Shown in pieces: positions 37,986 through 48,499 of a DNA stretch of 64,000 bases; the first letter of the stretch is position 1; every line of letters starts with the position of its first letter. Position numbers and translations under genes: made by a program. Source of the stretch: Mycolicibacterium gilvum (GTDB lineage Bacteria > Actinomycetota > Actinomycetes > Mycobacteriales > Mycobacteriaceae); NCBI RefSeq assembly GCF_900454025.1, contig NZ_UGQM01000001.1:5456001-5520000 (forward strand). The letters are read 5' to 3'. A model generated the notes under the pieces. The model did not search any database. It had not been told where the DNA came from and saw nothing but the letters and a program-made list of their open reading frames with translations.

Positions 37986-38594
37986 ATGTCCGGAGACGAG
38001 GCCGCCGTGGCAACCAGAACCCGTCGCTCCTCCTCCGTGCTGCCCTACGGCGCACTCGACCGCGAGCACGTGGTCAAGCACCTCCTCGAGCTCGCGCGCC
38101 GGGTCGGGGTCGACAACGTCACGATGCGCGGCCTCGCCGCCGAGGCCGGCACGTCGGCGTCGTCGCTGTACTACCACGTCAAAGACAAAGCGGCCCTGAT
38201 GGATCTGCTCGCCGAGTCCGTCATCGAGAGCATCGAGGTCCCCGCCGACGGCGACTGGAAGCAGCGCATCGGCGCGCTCTACACCAACGCCTGGACGGCG
38301 ATGTACGACATCCCCGGTGTCGCGGCGATGCTGCAGCAGCGTCCGCTCACAGGTGCGGCCCACGCCATGGACCGCACCGCGAAGGCCATCATGGCCGAGT
38401 CCGGGTGGCCGGCCGAACAGATCGCCCGAGCGCACGCCGTGCTCTACATCCACCTGCTCGGCTCGATCCAGCTGGAGCACCACCTGCGCGACGCCGGCAT
38501 CAGCGGCGGCTCCGAGGACGGCGGCTATGCGGTGTTCCAGCACGGGTTGCGCGTCATCCTCACCGGTCTGCAGCACACGTCATCCTCGCCGTGA
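37986..38594 (+). CDS. TetR-family transcriptional regulator
   Basis: A 202-residue TetR protein. The helix-turn-helix is VTMRGLAAEAGTSASSLYYH, and the C-terminal half is a typical helical ligand-binding domain. It is 71 bases upstream of a cytochrome P450 gene and reads in the same direction, so the P450 is the most likely target; dctA lies divergent. The tandem operator overlaps its own start. Ligand unknown. Confidence 0.88.
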   Translation: MSGDEAAVATRTRRSSSVLPYGALDREHVVKHLLELARRVGVDNVTMRGLAAEAGTSASSLYYHVKDKAALMDLLAESVIESIEVPADGDWKQRIGALYTNAWTAMYDIPGVAAMLQQRPLTGAAHAMDRTAKAIMAESGWPAEQIARAHAVLYIHLLGSIQLEHHLRDAGISGGSEDGGYAVFQHGLRVILTGLQHTSSSP

Positions 38595-38665
38595 TCCGAC
38601 CCCCCGTCACTTCGCTCGCCCAGCGTGCAATTCCCCGTCGCTCGCTCGCCCAGGAGGAGATCGCC

Positions 38666-39868
38666 TTGTCCCATCCCCTGCACTCGCCGGCGTTCTACGC
38701 CGGTGACCCGTTCCCGGCCTACCGGGAACTGCGGGCCACCGACCCGGTCAGCTGGAACGACGAGCACGGATTCTGGGCGCTGCTCAAATACGAGGACATC
38801 CGGTACGTCTCCACCAATCCCGCGCTGTTCTCGTCGGCGCACGGGATCACGGTCCCCGACCCCGCGATCGAGAACCCGGTGATGGAGGGCAGTCTGATCT
38901 TCACCGACCCGCCGCGACACCGGCAGCTGCGCAAACTGATCAACTCCGGGTTCACCCGCCGCCAGGTCGCGATCCTGGAACCGAAGCTGCGCGCGTTCGC
39001 CCGGACCGCACTCGACGCGATCGACCCCGCGGCGGACACCGAGTTCGCCGAGCAGATCGCGGCCCCACTCCCGACCCGCATGATCGCCGAACTGCTCGGC
39101 GCCCCCGACGAGGACTGGGAGCAGTTCCGCCGATGGTCGGATGCGGCGGTCGGGATGGACGATCCCGACGTCGAACTCGACACGTTCACCGCGATGGGTG
39201 AGCTCTACCAGTACTTCGAGAATCTGATCGCGCTGCGCCGCAGCGGCGCGCTCCGCGACTCCGACGACCTGCTGTCGGTGCTGGTCGCCGCCGAGGTGGA
39301 CGGGGTCCGGCTCAGCGATCAGGACCTGCTGCAGTTCTGCCTTCTGCTGCTGGTCGCCGGCAACGAGACGACGCGCAACCTGATCGCGCTCGGCACGCTC
39401 GCGTTGATCGAGCACCCGCAGCAGTTCCGGATGCTGCGCGAGCACCCCGAGCTGATCCCCACCGCGGTCGAGGAGTTCCTGCGCTACACCTCGCCGGTCG
39501 CGAACATGACGCGGTGCGCGACCCGCGACGTCGAGATCCGCGGGCGGTTGATCAAGCAGGGCCAGTACGTCACCATGCTGTACGGGTCGGCCAATCGCGA
39601 CGAGGACATCTTCGGACCGACCTCAGAGCAGCTCGACATCACCCGAAACCCCAATCCGCACCTGGCTTTCGGATGCGGACAGCACTCGTGTCTGGGCGCG
39701 CAGCTGGCGCGTCTGGAAGCCCGGGTGCTGTTCGAGGAACTCCTCGAGCGCTTCGAGCACATCGAGCTCGACGGCGAGGTCCTGCGAATGCAGGCCACCA
39801 TGGTGCCCGGGGTGCGTGCGATGCCGGTGCGCCTGGCAGCCGCCGAGCGCCGCCACGCGACGGCGTAG
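38666..39868 (+). CDS. Cytochrome P450
   Basis: A 400-residue soluble bacterial P450. The I-helix oxygen-binding motif LVAGNETTRN, the ExxR (EEFLRY) and the haem-binding FGCGQHSCLG with the axial Cys are intact. TTG 38666 (MSHPLHSPAFYAGDPFPAY) is chosen because AGGAGGAG sits 7 bases upstream; GTG 38591 is an alternative that would add 25 odd residues. The protein would need ferredoxin and reductase partners from elsewhere. Regulation by the adjacent TetR is likely. Substrate unknown; sterol or aromatic oxidation are common for such mycobacterial P450s. Confidence 0.9.
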   Translation: MSHPLHSPAFYAGDPFPAYRELRATDPVSWNDEHGFWALLKYEDIRYVSTNPALFSSAHGITVPDPAIENPVMEGSLIFTDPPRHRQLRKLINSGFTRRQVAILEPKLRAFARTALDAIDPAADTEFAEQIAAPLPTRMIAELLGAPDEDWEQFRRWSDAAVGMDDPDVELDTFTAMGELYQYFENLIALRRSGALRDSDDLLSVLVAAEVDGVRLSDQDLLQFCLLLLVAGNETTRNLIALGTLALIEHPQQFRMLREHPELIPTAVEEFLRYTSPVANMTRCATRDVEIRGRLIKQGQYVTMLYGSANRDEDIFGPTSEQLDITRNPNPHLAFGCGQHSCLGAQLARLEARVLFEELLERFEHIELDGEVLRMQATMVPGVRAMPVRLAAAERRHATA

Positions 39869-39964
39869 GCCGGAAAACGCACCCTGCCTCGGTACCTCCC
39901 CGACGTCGCGCACGAAGGTGGACAATGGCGTGACCACCTCAGCCCGCGACGAGATGAGACGACC

Positions 39965-41212
39965 ATCCACTCCGCAGGACCGACCGCCGCCTCGGCCACC
40001 CGGCTCGACGCCGCGGTCACGGGCGAAGGTCTGGTACCGGCGTTCCAACCCGTCGTCTCCCTGCCGGACGAAACTCTCGTCGGATACGAGGCACTCGCAC
40101 GTTGGCCGGCTCACGGTGATCTGTCCCCGCTGGATGTGTTCGCCCACGCTGCCGCCACCGGGCACCTCGACACCCTCGACCACGCGTGCATCAGGTCGTC
40201 CGCGCACGCCGCGCTGGCCGCCACCTCGAATTCCGGCATGTTGTTGCTCCTCAACTGCGAGCCGACGGCCCGCGACATCGACATCTCGCCGGGCACCGAG
40301 CTGGCCGAAGCGACACGCAGATTCACCACGACCTTCGAGCTGACCGAACGCGGGCTGCTCCTCGACCCGCCGGCTCTGTTGCGAAAGGTGTCGGCGCTGC
40401 GCGCCCGTGGCGTCCGGATAGCGCTCGACGACATCGGAGCGCACCCGGATTCCCTTGCGCTGCTGGACATCATCGCGCCGGACATCATGAAGATCGACCT
40501 CGGACTCGTTCAGCGCCAACCCGATCAGTGGCAGACCCGCACCATCGCAGCCGTCATCGCCCACCACGAACGCACCGGAGCAGTCATCCTCGCCGAGGGG
40601 ATCGAGACCGACGAGCACCTGGAGCAGGCGCTGGGGTACGGGGCCACGCTCGGCCAGGGCTACCGTTTCGGCCGTCCGGGCGCGCTGCGCACGGTGCCGC
40701 GCGGTGACCGCGTCCCCGGCCTGGCCGCCCCGTTCCTGCACGAGCCGGCGGATAAGACGCCGTTCGAACTGGCCACGACGGGGCACTCCGCGCGCACGTT
40801 GCGCAAGCGGACGCTGATCGAGATGTCGCGCCACATCGAACGTCTCGCCGCGGCGTCGGAGAGTCCGCCGATCGTGTTGTTCACCCTGCAGAGCATGGAC
40901 AACTTCCAGGGGACGACCCGGGAGCACATCCTCGAGCTCGCCGAGACGTCGCCGCTCGTCGTCGCCTTCGCCGTCGATGCGCCCCGGGAACCCGAGCGCA
41001 CGTTCCGCTGGGTCGACGTCGACATCCACGACCGGATGGCGCTGGAGTGGACGATCGTGGTTCTGGGCCCCGACACCGCCGCGGCGCTGGTGGCCCGCGA
41101 ACTCGAACCTGCCGGCTCCGGACCGGAGAACGACCGACGCTTCGAAGCGGTCATCACCTTCGACCGCTCCCGCGTCGCCCAGGCAGGACGCTGCCTGCTC
41201 AGCCGGGTGTGA
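39965..41212 (+). CDS. EAL-domain c-di-GMP phosphodiesterase with C-terminal DICT domain; start disrupted
   Basis: The frame contains a full EAL domain: the EAL motif in [10 protein letters not shown], Asn in LLNCEPT, Glu in FELTERG, the Asp pair in ALDDIGAH, Lys in [14 protein letters not shown] and the Gln of GQGYRFG. A DICT-like sensory domain follows to the end. No ATG, GTG or TTG occurs in this frame between the P450 stop and GTG 40136, which lies after the essential EAL motif. An ATG at 39954 is out of frame by 2 bases: without AG at 39957-39958 it would read [13 protein letters not shown]. So the gene either uses a rare start (coordinate here is ATC 39965), is frameshifted, or carries an assembly error. 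Confidence 0.7.
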   Translation: MHSAGPTAASATRLDAAVTGEGLVPAFQPVVSLPDETLVGYEALARWPAHGDLSPLDVFAHAAATGHLDTLDHACIRSSAHAALAATSNSGMLLLLNCEPTARDIDISPGTELAEATRRFTTTFELTERGLLLDPPALLRKVSALRARGVRIALDDIGAHPDSLALLDIIAPDIMKIDLGLVQRQPDQWQTRTIAAVIAHHERTGAVILAEGIETDEHLEQALGYGATLGQGYRFGRPGALRTVPRGDRVPGLAAPFLHEPADKTPFELATTGHSARTLRKRTLIEMSRHIERLAAASESPPIVLFTLQSMDNFQGTTREHILELAETSPLVVAFAVDAPREPERTFRWVDVDIHDRMALEWTIVVLGPDTAAALVARELEPAGSGPENDRRFEAVITFDRSRVAQAGRCLLSRV

Positions 41213-42311
41213 CCGCCTCGAGAGCTTCGGCGACCGCGGCGAGGTCAGCGGCGGTGACGTCGACGTGGGGCGAGATCCGCAGCGCCGGATGGTGCATCTC
41301 GCGGGGAGCACGTTCCGTCCCGAGGTAGGTCGTCACGATCGAGTGTTCGGCGATCAGCCGCGCCCTCACGTCCTGAGCGTCGACCCCGTCGGGCGGTCGC
41401 AGCGTGGTGATCGCGCTCGGCTCGTCGACAGGCTCGAGCACCCTCCATCCTCCCACGCCGGCCAGGGCCGTCCGGGTGGCCGCACCGACCTCGCGGAGCC
41501 GGGCCTGGATCGCGCCGGCACCCGCCGCGACGTGCTCACCCAGGGCAACCGAAAAGCCCACGTGCATGCCCACATTGGCTTCGGTGTGGCTGACCCGCAG
41601 CCGCGTGGCCTCGGACAGGAAGCCGGGCTTGGCGGCGAGCACCCCGACCCCGCGCGGACCCGCCGTCCATTTGCGCGACGACGAGTACAGCGCGTCGGCG
41701 CCGATTCCGGAGACGTCGATGTGCGCGAATCCCTGTGCGGCATCGACGATCAGCGGAATGCCGTGACCGTGGCAGGCCGATGCCATCGCCCGTGCCGGCT
41801 GTACGGTGCCGCTGTGACTCCCCAGCACGGTGAAGTGCACGAGCGCAGGGGGGTCATGAGCCAGCGCCGCGCCGATCGCGTTGACGTCGAGCCGTCCCGA
41901 CTCCTCGATCGGCAGCGTCCGGATCTCGAATCCGTGCCGCGCCATGATCGCGAGGTTGGGTCCGAACTCACCCTGCAGACACGCCACGGTCCGCGCACCC
42001 GGCCAGTCGGCGAGCAGGATGTCGAGCGCATCGTTGGATCCGGTGGTGAAAAGGACCTCGGCGTCGGGCATTCCGGCCAGCACCCGGACAGCGGCACGGC
42101 CCGCGTCCAGCGCGGGGGCGGCGGCCTCGGCGGCGACATAGCCGCCGACCTCGGCTTCGTGGCGTGCATGCTGAGCGGTGGCCTCGATCACCGCGAAGCT
42201 CTGGCGTGAGCAGGCCGCACTGTCGACGTGGATTCCGGCGGCCGGTGGGCGCGCCTCCCTCCAGCCCTGCGCGAGCGGGGTGTCGGCGAGTGCACCGTCG
42301 TCGCTCGTCAT
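41199..42311 (-). CDS. egtE: Ergothioneine biosynthesis PLP-dependent C-S lyase
   Basis: A 370-residue aminotransferase-fold enzyme that splits hercynyl-cysteine sulfoxide to ergothioneine. The pyridoxal phosphate lysine is in [12 protein letters not shown], with an upstream cofactor-phosphate motif (TTGSNDALD) and Asp in [11 protein letters not shown] 42311 overlaps the egtD stop as ATGA. The last 14 bases overlap the EAL-DICT gene on the other strand. It closes the egtABCDE operon. Confidence 0.9.
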   Translation of the reverse strand: MTSDDGALADTPLAQGWREARPPAAGIHVDSAACSRQSFAVIEATAQHARHEAEVGGYVAAEAAAPALDAGRAAVRVLAGMPDAEVLFTTGSNDALDILLADWPGARTVACLQGEFGPNLAIMARHGFEIRTLPIEESGRLDVNAIGAALAHDPPALVHFTVLGSHSGTVQPARAMASACHGHGIPLIVDAAQGFAHIDVSGIGADALYSSSRKWTAGPRGVGVLAAKPGFLSEATRLRVSHTEANVGMHVGFSVALGEHVAAGAGAIQARLREVGAATRTALAGVGGWRVLEPVDEPSAITTLRPPDGVDAQDVRARLIAEHSIVTTYLGTERAPREMHHPALRISPHVDVTAADLAAVAEALEAVTPG

Positions 42312-43276
42312 CACAGCTCCGCGAGCGAGAGCCCGAAGTCGCCGGCTTCGTCTGTCCACCAATGGGTTCGACGCAAGCCGGCGGCGGCCAGTTCCTCCTC
42401 GACACCGGAGGGACGGAACTTGCACGACACCTCGGTCAGCATCTGCTCACCGTCGGTGAAGTCGACCTCAAGGTCCAGGGCCGCGATACGCACCCGCTGG
42501 TCCCGGGTGGACCGCAGCCACATCTCGATGCGCTCCTCGTCGGCGTTCCAGACGGCGACGTGCTCGAACGCGTCGGTGTCGAAGTCCGCGCCGAGTTCAC
42601 GGTTCACCACGGTCAGCACGTTGCGGTTGAACCGCGCCGTCACCCCGGCACTGTCGTCGTAGGCGCGCACGAGCCGGTCGGTGTCCTTGACCAGATCGGT
42701 GCCCAGCAGCAGCGTGTCGCCGGGCTGCATCATCTGCGCGACCGACGCCAGGAACTCCGCCCGCGGTCCCGGGGTGAGGTTGCCGATCGTCGAGCCCAGG
42801 AACGCCACCAGACGCCGGCCACCGCCGGGGATCTTACCCAGATGCTCCTCGAAATCGCCGCACACGGCGGTGATCTCGATTCCCGGGTACTCGGTCTCGA
42901 TCGCGGCGCCGGCCGCTTCGAGCACACTGGAATCGACGTCGAACGGGATGAACCGGCGCAGCGAGCCACCCTCGCGCAGCGCGTCGAGCAGCATCCGTGT
43001 CTTCTCCGACGTGCCGCTGCCGAGCTCGACCAGCGTGTCGGCTCCGGACGCGGCGGCGATCTCGGCCGCCCTCGCCCTCAGGATCTGCGCTTCCGCGCGG
43101 GTCGGGTAGTACTCGGGCAGCCGGGTGATCTGATCGAACAGATCGCTGCCCGCGGCGTCGTAGAACCATTTGGGCGGAAGCGATTTCGGCTGCTGCGCCA
43201 GCCCGTGCGCGACGTCACGGCGTAACGCCTCCTCGGCGGCGTCGGCGGCGAGGTGGTTCTCCAGTGAAAACACCAT
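42311..43276 (-). CDS. egtD: L-histidine N(alpha)-methyltransferase
   Basis: A 321-residue methyltransferase that trimethylates histidine to hercynine. Length equals the known mycobacterial enzyme. Motifs seen: [20 protein letters not shown] with the Tyr-rich substrate region, [16 protein letters not shown] for S-adenosylmethionine, and [14 protein letters not shown] 43276 overlaps the egtC stop as ATGA, which ties its output to the operon. Confidence 0.95.
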   Translation of the reverse strand: MVFSLENHLAADAAEEALRRDVAHGLAQQPKSLPPKWFYDAAGSDLFDQITRLPEYYPTRAEAQILRARAAEIAAASGADTLVELGSGTSEKTRMLLDALREGGSLRRFIPFDVDSSVLEAAGAAIETEYPGIEITAVCGDFEEHLGKIPGGGRRLVAFLGSTIGNLTPGPRAEFLASVAQMMQPGDTLLLGTDLVKDTDRLVRAYDDSAGVTARFNRNVLTVVNRELGADFDTDAFEHVAVWNADEERIEMWLRSTRDQRVRIAALDLEVDFTDGEQMLTEVSCKFRPSGVEEELAAAGLRRTHWWTDEAGDFGLSLAEL

Positions 43277-43968
43277 CACGATCCTTTCAGCGGTGTCATG
43301 TGCACGTGCGCGTCCGAGACCTCGACCAGGTGCCGGTCGGGGATCTCCTCCCACGCCGGATCGTCGTCGTACGGTTCGCTGGCCAGCACGACGCCGTCGT
43401 CGCGGCGCAGCACCGCCAGGGTGTCACCCCAGGTGGTGGCGAGGACACGGGAACCGTTGGCGGCCAGGATGTTCAGCCGGGCGTTCGGATCGTCTGCGGC
43501 GACGGCGGCGACCGTCTGCCCGAGCGTATCGAGGCCGCGCTCGAAGATCAGCGCGGCGAGCAGCGCGGAGTCGTTGGTGGATTCGGCGTGACGGGCGGCG
43601 GGCAGTACCGCGCGGTCGACGAGCCCGTTGTGCGACAGCAGCCAGGTGCCGTCGCTGAACGGGGCCGACGCGGACGCCTCGATGGGCATCCCGACGCTCG
43701 CCGACCGCACCGCGGCGACCACGCATCGGGAGAACAGCGCCGGGGCCACCGACGCGAAGGACGCATCGCCCCACAGCGGTGCCGCACTGCGCCAGCGCCT
43801 CGGCACACCGTCGTCGTCGAAGAAACCGACGCCCCAGCCGTCGGCGTTCATCAGCCCGTGCTTCTGCCGGCGCGGCGCATACGACTGGACCAGCAGCCCG
43901 GACGGCGGATCGAGCATCAGAGCAGCCGGCGACACCGGCTCCCCCAGCCACGCCAGATGCCTACACAT
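43276..43968 (-). CDS. egtC: Gamma-glutamyl hercynylcysteine sulfoxide amidohydrolase
   Basis: A 230-residue class II glutamine-amidotransferase-like hydrolase. Cys2, exposed after Met removal, is the nucleophile ([11 protein letters not shown]), and [15 protein letters not shown] provides the Asn-Gly of the oxyanion hole. It removes the glutamyl group from the EgtB product. The start overlaps the egtB stop region by 8 bases. Confidence 0.94.
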   Translation of the reverse strand: MCRHLAWLGEPVSPAALMLDPPSGLLVQSYAPRRQKHGLMNADGWGVGFFDDDGVPRRWRSAAPLWGDASFASVAPALFSRCVVAAVRSASVGMPIEASASAPFSDGTWLLSHNGLVDRAVLPAARHAESTNDSALLAALIFERGLDTLGQTVAAVAADDPNARLNILAANGSRVLATTWGDTLAVLRRDDGVVLASEPYDDDPAWEEIPDRHLVEVSDAHVHMTPLKGS

Positions 43969-45250
43969 CCCACGCCAACCGGACGCCGGAGAAGATCTGC
44001 CGGCGGATCGGGTGATCCCAGTTCCGGAAGCTCGGTCGCAGGATCCCGGCCGCCACGGCCCACGACCCGCCCCTCAGCACGCGGTACTCACCGGAGGCGG
44101 TGCCCTCGAAGAACGGCTCCGAATACTGCCGGTAGATCATCGGGGTGAAGCCGGGCCACGGCCGAAGCGGTGAGCTCGTCCACTCCCAGACGTCGCCCAG
44201 CATCTGCTCCACGCCGTAGGCCGAGGCCGACGCGGGAAAGGCGCCGACCGGGGCGGGCCGCAGCGCGCCACCGCCGAGATTGGCGACATCGGCACCGGGT
44301 TCAGCTGTGCCCCAGGGGAATCGACGCCGGACGCCGGCGGCGGGATCCCAGGCGCATGCCTTCTCCCATTCGACCTCGGTGGGTAGGCGCGCACCGGCCC
44401 AGGCCGCGTACGCCTGCGCTTCGTAGAACGTGACGTGCTGGACGGGCTCGTCGCCGGGGATGTCCTCGACGTGACCGAACCGGGTGCGGGTCCCGTCGGC
44501 GTTCCAGAACAGCGGCCGGGTCAGATCGGCCTGCTGCCGGTGCGCCCAGCCCGCGTCCGACCACCAACGGCGCTCGGTGTACCCGCCGTCGTCGATGAAC
44601 CCCCGCCACTCGGCGTTGGTCACCGGGACCCGCCCGATGCGGAAGGCCGGCACGTCGACGATGTGGGCGGGGCGCTCGTTGTCCAGTGAGAACGGCTCGG
44701 TCACCGCGTCCACACCGAGGACGAACTCGCCGCCGGGGACCAGGACCGACGTGCCCGCGACACCGGAACGGCCGGGCGGCAACGGATCTCCGCGGTCCAG
44801 CAGCGGGGCGCCCGAGCGCAGGCTCAGCGCCTGCAGCATCGTCTCGTCGTGCTGGTTCTCGTGGCTGATCACCAGTGCGTAGGCGAACTCGTCGGGATGT
44901 CCGTCGGGCAGTGCCTCCAGGGTGTCGAGCGCTCTGCCCCGGACCGTGGCGCAGTAGTTGCGGGCATCGGTGGGCGGCAGCAGGGGCAGATCGACCCGCG
45001 CGGCGCGGGAGTGCACGAACGCGTCATAGAGCTGGTCGACCTCGGGGCTGAGCAGGCCGGGCCGGCGCGGATCGCCGCCGCGCAGCAGCCACAGCTCCTC
45101 CTGCTGCCCGATGTGGGCGAGATCCCAGACCAGCGGGCTCATCAACGGGTCGTATTGGCGACGGAGTTCGGCGTCGTCGAAGTCGACGAGTCGCAGGGTG
45201 CGGTCCCTGGCCCTGATCAGTTCGCCGGCGAGCGTCTCGCGGGTCGTCAC
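43961..45250 (-). CDS. egtB: Hercynine oxygenase (sulfoxide synthase)
   Basis: A 429-residue non-haem iron enzyme that joins hercynine with gamma-glutamylcysteine using O2. The N-terminal DinB-like half carries the iron histidines ([14 protein letters not shown] and [11 protein letters not shown]), and the C-terminal half is a formylglycine-generating-enzyme-type fold with [14 protein letters not shown] and [12 protein letters not shown] 45250 overlaps the egtA stop as GTGA. The frame is open further upstream but only within egtA. Confidence 0.95.
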   Translation of the reverse strand: MTTRETLAGELIRARDRTLRLVDFDDAELRRQYDPLMSPLVWDLAHIGQQEELWLLRGGDPRRPGLLSPEVDQLYDAFVHSRAARVDLPLLPPTDARNYCATVRGRALDTLEALPDGHPDEFAYALVISHENQHDETMLQALSLRSGAPLLDRGDPLPPGRSGVAGTSVLVPGGEFVLGVDAVTEPFSLDNERPAHIVDVPAFRIGRVPVTNAEWRGFIDDGGYTERRWWSDAGWAHRQQADLTRPLFWNADGTRTRFGHVEDIPGDEPVQHVTFYEAQAYAAWAGARLPTEVEWEKACAWDPAAGVRRRFPWGTAEPGADVANLGGGALRPAPVGAFPASASAYGVEQMLGDVWEWTSSPLRPWPGFTPMIYRQYSEPFFEGTASGEYRVLRGGSWAVAAGILRPSFRNWDHPIRRQIFSGVRLAWDV

Positions 45251-46521
45251 ATCTCTCCTCGTGCCAGTCGCGTGACCGCGGCCGCGATCCCGTCTCTCAC
45301 GGCCCGGTCGGCGAAGTCGTCGCCCGGGCTGCGTCCCTGCTCGACCGAACGCGTCAGCACGTCCATCGATTCCACGAGTGCGGCCGGCGCGCGTTCGGCA
45401 GCGGCGTACACACACCGCACCGCGGCGGTGTGCAGCCGCCGGTCGTCCAACCCCAGCTGGGCGGCCCGATCCCAGGAGGTGGCCACCGGTTCGGTGGCCT
45501 CGGCGGCGACGTCGGCGGCCACCGGGTCGTCGAGCAGGGTCGCCAGGGTGAACACGACCGCGGGCCACACGGCGTCGGGCACGCTGTCGAGGTAGCGCAC
45601 CTCCAGGAAGCCGCGCGGCCGCACGGGTGGGAACAGCGTGGTCAGGTGGTAGTCGAGATCGGCCAGGGTCGGCCGGCGATCGTCGAGCAGCACCCGCCCG
45701 TCGGCCCAGTCCGCGAACGGCACCCACTGTGTCACCGGCACCGCATCGGGGGTGTGGACGAGCATGACCGGCGCCCGCAGCGCATAGCGGGCCCAGTCGC
45801 TGGCCGGGTCGTCGCCGTCGGCGCCCAGGATCGGCCCGCAGCGCGCCGAGTCGAGCTGGCTCCAGACCAGCTGACGGGTGGAGCGCCAGCCGGTGAACTT
45901 TCCGGCGAGGACGGGAGAGTTCGCGGCGATCGCGATCATCGTCGGTCCCAGCGCGTGCGCGAGCCGGACGCGCTCGGCCCAGCCCGTCCGCGGCCCGGCC
46001 TCGAGATTGACCTGAACCGAGGCCGTCGACGTCATCATCGCCGCCCCGGCCTCCGGCGTACCGCTCTCCGCGAAGAAGCGTTCCATGGCCGCATACCGGG
46101 AACCGGGGTTGACCCGTCCCGCGGGCCGCACCGGGTCGGCGCCCACGAGCACCAGGCCCAGCCCGACCCGCTCGAACGCCTCCCGCAGCACCGACCGGTC
46201 CGCGGACATGCCCGTCACGGCCTCCGCGGTGCCGGCCGCCGGCGGTCCGGAGAGTTCGACGGCACCGCCGGGTTCCACGGTCACCAGGCTGCCGCCGGGC
46301 AGCTGCGGCAGGTTCGCGATCGTGGCGGTCAGCTCGTCCCAACCCGGTCGGCGCACCGGATCGGACAGGTCATAACAGTGGGCCTCGATCTCCAGTCCGA
46401 CCGGTCCGACCGGTACGTCTTTCAGGCAGGTGTCGACGATGTGCTGCGCGGCGTCTTCCGCGCTGGTCAACGGGTCTACGCCGTGCTCGAGCACCCCGTC
46501 GGATGCCATGGTGTGTGCCAT
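45247..46521 (-). CDS. egtA: Glutamate-cysteine ligase for ergothioneine synthesis
   Basis: A 424-residue ligase that makes gamma-glutamylcysteine, the sulfur donor for EgtB. Family features include [25 protein letters not shown] and [19 protein letters not shown] 46521 is preferred because GGAGGGGG sits a few bases upstream; ATG 46509 is the other option. It is the first gene of the five-gene operon, with about 94 bases before the upstream gene on the same strand, where its promoter should lie. Confidence 0.94.
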   Translation of the reverse strand: MAHTMASDGVLEHGVDPLTSAEDAAQHIVDTCLKDVPVGPVGLEIEAHCYDLSDPVRRPGWDELTATIANLPQLPGGSLVTVEPGGAVELSGPPAAGTAEAVTGMSADRSVLREAFERVGLGLVLVGADPVRPAGRVNPGSRYAAMERFFAESGTPEAGAAMMTSTASVQVNLEAGPRTGWAERVRLAHALGPTMIAIAANSPVLAGKFTGWRSTRQLVWSQLDSARCGPILGADGDDPASDWARYALRAPVMLVHTPDAVPVTQWVPFADWADGRVLLDDRRPTLADLDYHLTTLFPPVRPRGFLEVRYLDSVPDAVWPAVVFTLATLLDDPVAADVAAEATEPVATSWDRAAQLGLDDRRLHTAAVRCVYAAAERAPAALVESMDVLTRSVEQGRSPGDDFADRAVRDGIAAAVTRLARGEM

Positions 46522-46615
46522 CAGCCACCCCCTCCGGGTGTGGAACGGTCGCTGCGTCTTTACCCATCTTCCAGACAAGTACACGGGTTTTATTCAGTGA
46601 CCTGTCGGTGACGCC

Positions 46616-47290
46616 CTATTGGCCGAGGGTGTTCTGCATCGCTCCCGCCAGCACGTTGACCGCGGGGCCCCCGTTTCCGGACTGGCACACCTTCGCCTGG
46701 AGCAGCACGTTCTCGCGCAGACGGGTGGTCACGAAACAACGCCGGTCGGTGCCGGCCTCCTGTTTGACCCAGTTGGCCTCGGTGGCCGTGGTCGGCCCGG
46801 CGGAGAACGTCCACACCTGGGTGGTGAAGTTGTTCAGGTGCATCGCCGTGGTCTGGCCGGCGCAGCCGACGGTCCGGTCCACCACGCGGTGCATGGCCCG
46901 GTTGGCCGCCTCGGTGGTCGCGAACACGCCAACGGACTGCTTGACCAGATGCGTGGCGTCGGCCGGTGATTCCTGCGTCGTCGCACCGCTGAACGCCGCG
47001 AGGTCCGGATCGTTGTACACCTCGGGCAGACCGATGTCAGCCCAGTTGTTGCACATCGGATTGTCGACGTAGAACGCCTGGAACGGCGCCGCGAAGGTCG
47101 ACTCGAAGCCCATCCGGGCACCGACGATGTTGCCGACCGAACCCTTGTTCATCACCGCGTAGTTGACGACGCCGGGGTCCGACGGCCGGGCGGCCGCCGG
47201 TGCGGCGAGAGCCGTTGCGGCGAGAGCGGCGCCCAGCGTGCCGAGAAACATTCGACGACGACGCAGCCGCAGATCTCCTCCGATGCTCAT
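46616..47290 (-). CDS. Exported PknH-sensor-domain-like protein
   Basis: A 224-residue protein with a signal peptide that has a Tat-like start (RRRRMFLGTLGAALAATALA). The mature part resembles the extracellular sensor domain of mycobacterial PknH-like proteins, with four cysteines (NPMCNNW, VGCAGQ, RRCFVTT, AKVCQSG) suited to two disulfides. It acts outside the membrane and could bind a ligand. It starts 8 bases after the mrf stop on the same strand, so it is probably in the zinc-responsive mrf transcript. Confidence 0.78.
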   Translation of the reverse strand: MSIGGDLRLRRRRMFLGTLGAALAATALAAPAAARPSDPGVVNYAVMNKGSVGNIVGARMGFESTFAAPFQAFYVDNPMCNNWADIGLPEVYNDPDLAAFSGATTQESPADATHLVKQSVGVFATTEAANRAMHRVVDRTVGCAGQTTAMHLNNFTTQVWTFSAGPTTATEANWVKQEAGTDRRCFVTTRLRENVLLQAKVCQSGNGGPAVNVLAGAMQNTLGQ

Positions 47291-47298
47291 TCACCCGA

Positions 47299-48411
47299 TC
47301 ATGCCAGCCGCGCCTCCGGTGGATGCCAGTCGCCGAAAGGATCGTCATAGCGGCACCAGTCCTGCGGGCGGGCCATCTCGTCGTCGGTGAGCAGGGCGCC
47401 GTCGAGCGCCGTACAGATTGTGTCGGGGTCCGCACCGCACAGCAGCACGGTCATCGACGAATGCCGGTCACCATGTCTGTCGTCCCAGATCATGTCGGCC
47501 ATCGCACGTCGTTCCGCGCCGACATAGGCGACTTCGCGGGACGTCATCGCCGCCAACCACTTTCCCGCCGGTGTGACGCGCAGGCCGCCACCGGCGGACT
47601 CCAGCAGCATCGCCGTCTCGGGCCGGTGGGCCAGCCACAGCCGTCCGCGGCTACGGACCACACCGTCGAGAAGATGGTCGACGGCGGCATGCAGGCGGGT
47701 GGGGTGGAAGGGCCGGCGGGCGTGGAACTCGATCAGACGCACCCGGCCGGCAGGCTCGAGCGGTGGCTGACCCGCCAGCAGCGACCCGTGGGGATCCTGG
47801 CCACGGCCTCGGCGGGCGTCGTCGTCGAGGTTGGCCAGCGCGAGAGCGAAACGCCCGGTGCCGACGGTGATCCGTGCCCGGGGTGTCAGCCTGCGCACGA
47901 CCGCGAGCGTGTCCCGGTCCGGTTCGGCGAGCACGACCACGTCGGCGAACTCGACCTGCGCGACGACGACCTGCGCCACCGTACGACCGTCGGCGAGCTC
48001 GTCGTCGCCGGTCGCCTGATGCAGCCAGACGGAGGTGTCGACGGTGGCGACCACTGCCGACACCACCACGTCACGGGCTGCCGGCGAGTGGGCGATCGCG
48101 AAGCACACCGGCTCCGGCTCCGTCCACGGGTTCAGCCGCACCGCAACACGATTGACGTCCGGTCTGCGGTGCAGCGCCCGAAGGTGGCTCAGCAGGTCCT
48201 CGCGCACCGTGCACGACAGGCAGCAGTTGGTCAGCTCCAGCACCGAGACGGCCTTGACGACGACCCCGCGCTGCACCAGCGTCGTGGTGCGGTGCACGAC
48301 GTGGCCGTCGAAATGATGTTCCACCACTGCGGTTCCCGCGTCGCCGAGTAGCTCCTCGACGATGTCGCCCGTGTCGCTCTGACCGGTCACGACGACCACC
48401 GGAGTGCGCAT
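47299..48411 (-). CDS. mrf: Mrf, COG0523/CobW-family ribosome hibernation recruitment factor
   Basis: A 370-residue member of the G3E/COG0523 group. Identity as Mrf, the factor that recruits Mpy to zinc-starved ribosomes, rests on synteny with cysteine-free ribosomal protein genes and a Zur-like site. It keeps the metal-binding Cys cluster ELTNCCLSCTVRED. The N-terminal P-loop is degenerate (VVVVTGQSDTGDIVE) and lacks the GKS/GKT lysine, so classic GTP hydrolysis is doubtful. ATG 48411 has GGAGGG upstream. Divergent from rpmB2. Confidence 0.88.
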   Translation of the reverse strand: MRTPVVVVTGQSDTGDIVEELLGDAGTAVVEHHFDGHVVHRTTTLVQRGVVVKAVSVLELTNCCLSCTVREDLLSHLRALHRRPDVNRVAVRLNPWTEPEPVCFAIAHSPAARDVVVSAVVATVDTSVWLHQATGDDELADGRTVAQVVVAQVEFADVVVLAEPDRDTLAVVRRLTPRARITVGTGRFALALANLDDDARRGRGQDPHGSLLAGQPPLEPAGRVRLIEFHARRPFHPTRLHAAVDHLLDGVVRSRGRLWLAHRPETAMLLESAGGGLRVTPAGKWLAAMTSREVAYVGAERRAMADMIWDDRHGDRHSSMTVLLCGADPDTICTALDGALLTDDEMARPQDWCRYDDPFGDWHPPEARLA

Positions 48412-48423
48412 CAACCCTCCTCT

Positions 48424-48443
48424 AATGGGAATGATTTTCAATA
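48424..48443. promoter_or_regulatory. Zur-like box of mrf
   Basis: AATGGGAATGATTTTCAATA, 13 bases upstream of the mrf start. It shares the 10-bp core AATGATTTTC with the second box, in opposite orientation. Zinc uptake regulator control is inferred from the known Zur regulation of such loci in mycobacteria. Confidence 0.65.
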
Positions 48444-48479
48444 ACTGCGGGTTCACGCTACAGTTCGTGCACGCAGTTG

Positions 48480-48499
48480 TCGAAAATCATTTTCAATAA
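48480..48499. promoter_or_regulatory. Zur-like box of the alternative ribosomal protein operon
   Basis: TCGAAAATCATTTTCAATAA with a perfect 13-bp palindrome GAAAATCATTTTC (48482-48494), 20 bases before the rpmB2 start. A TACAGT -10-like element (48459-48464) lies just upstream. Expected to bind Zur with zinc and repress. Confidence 0.75.
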
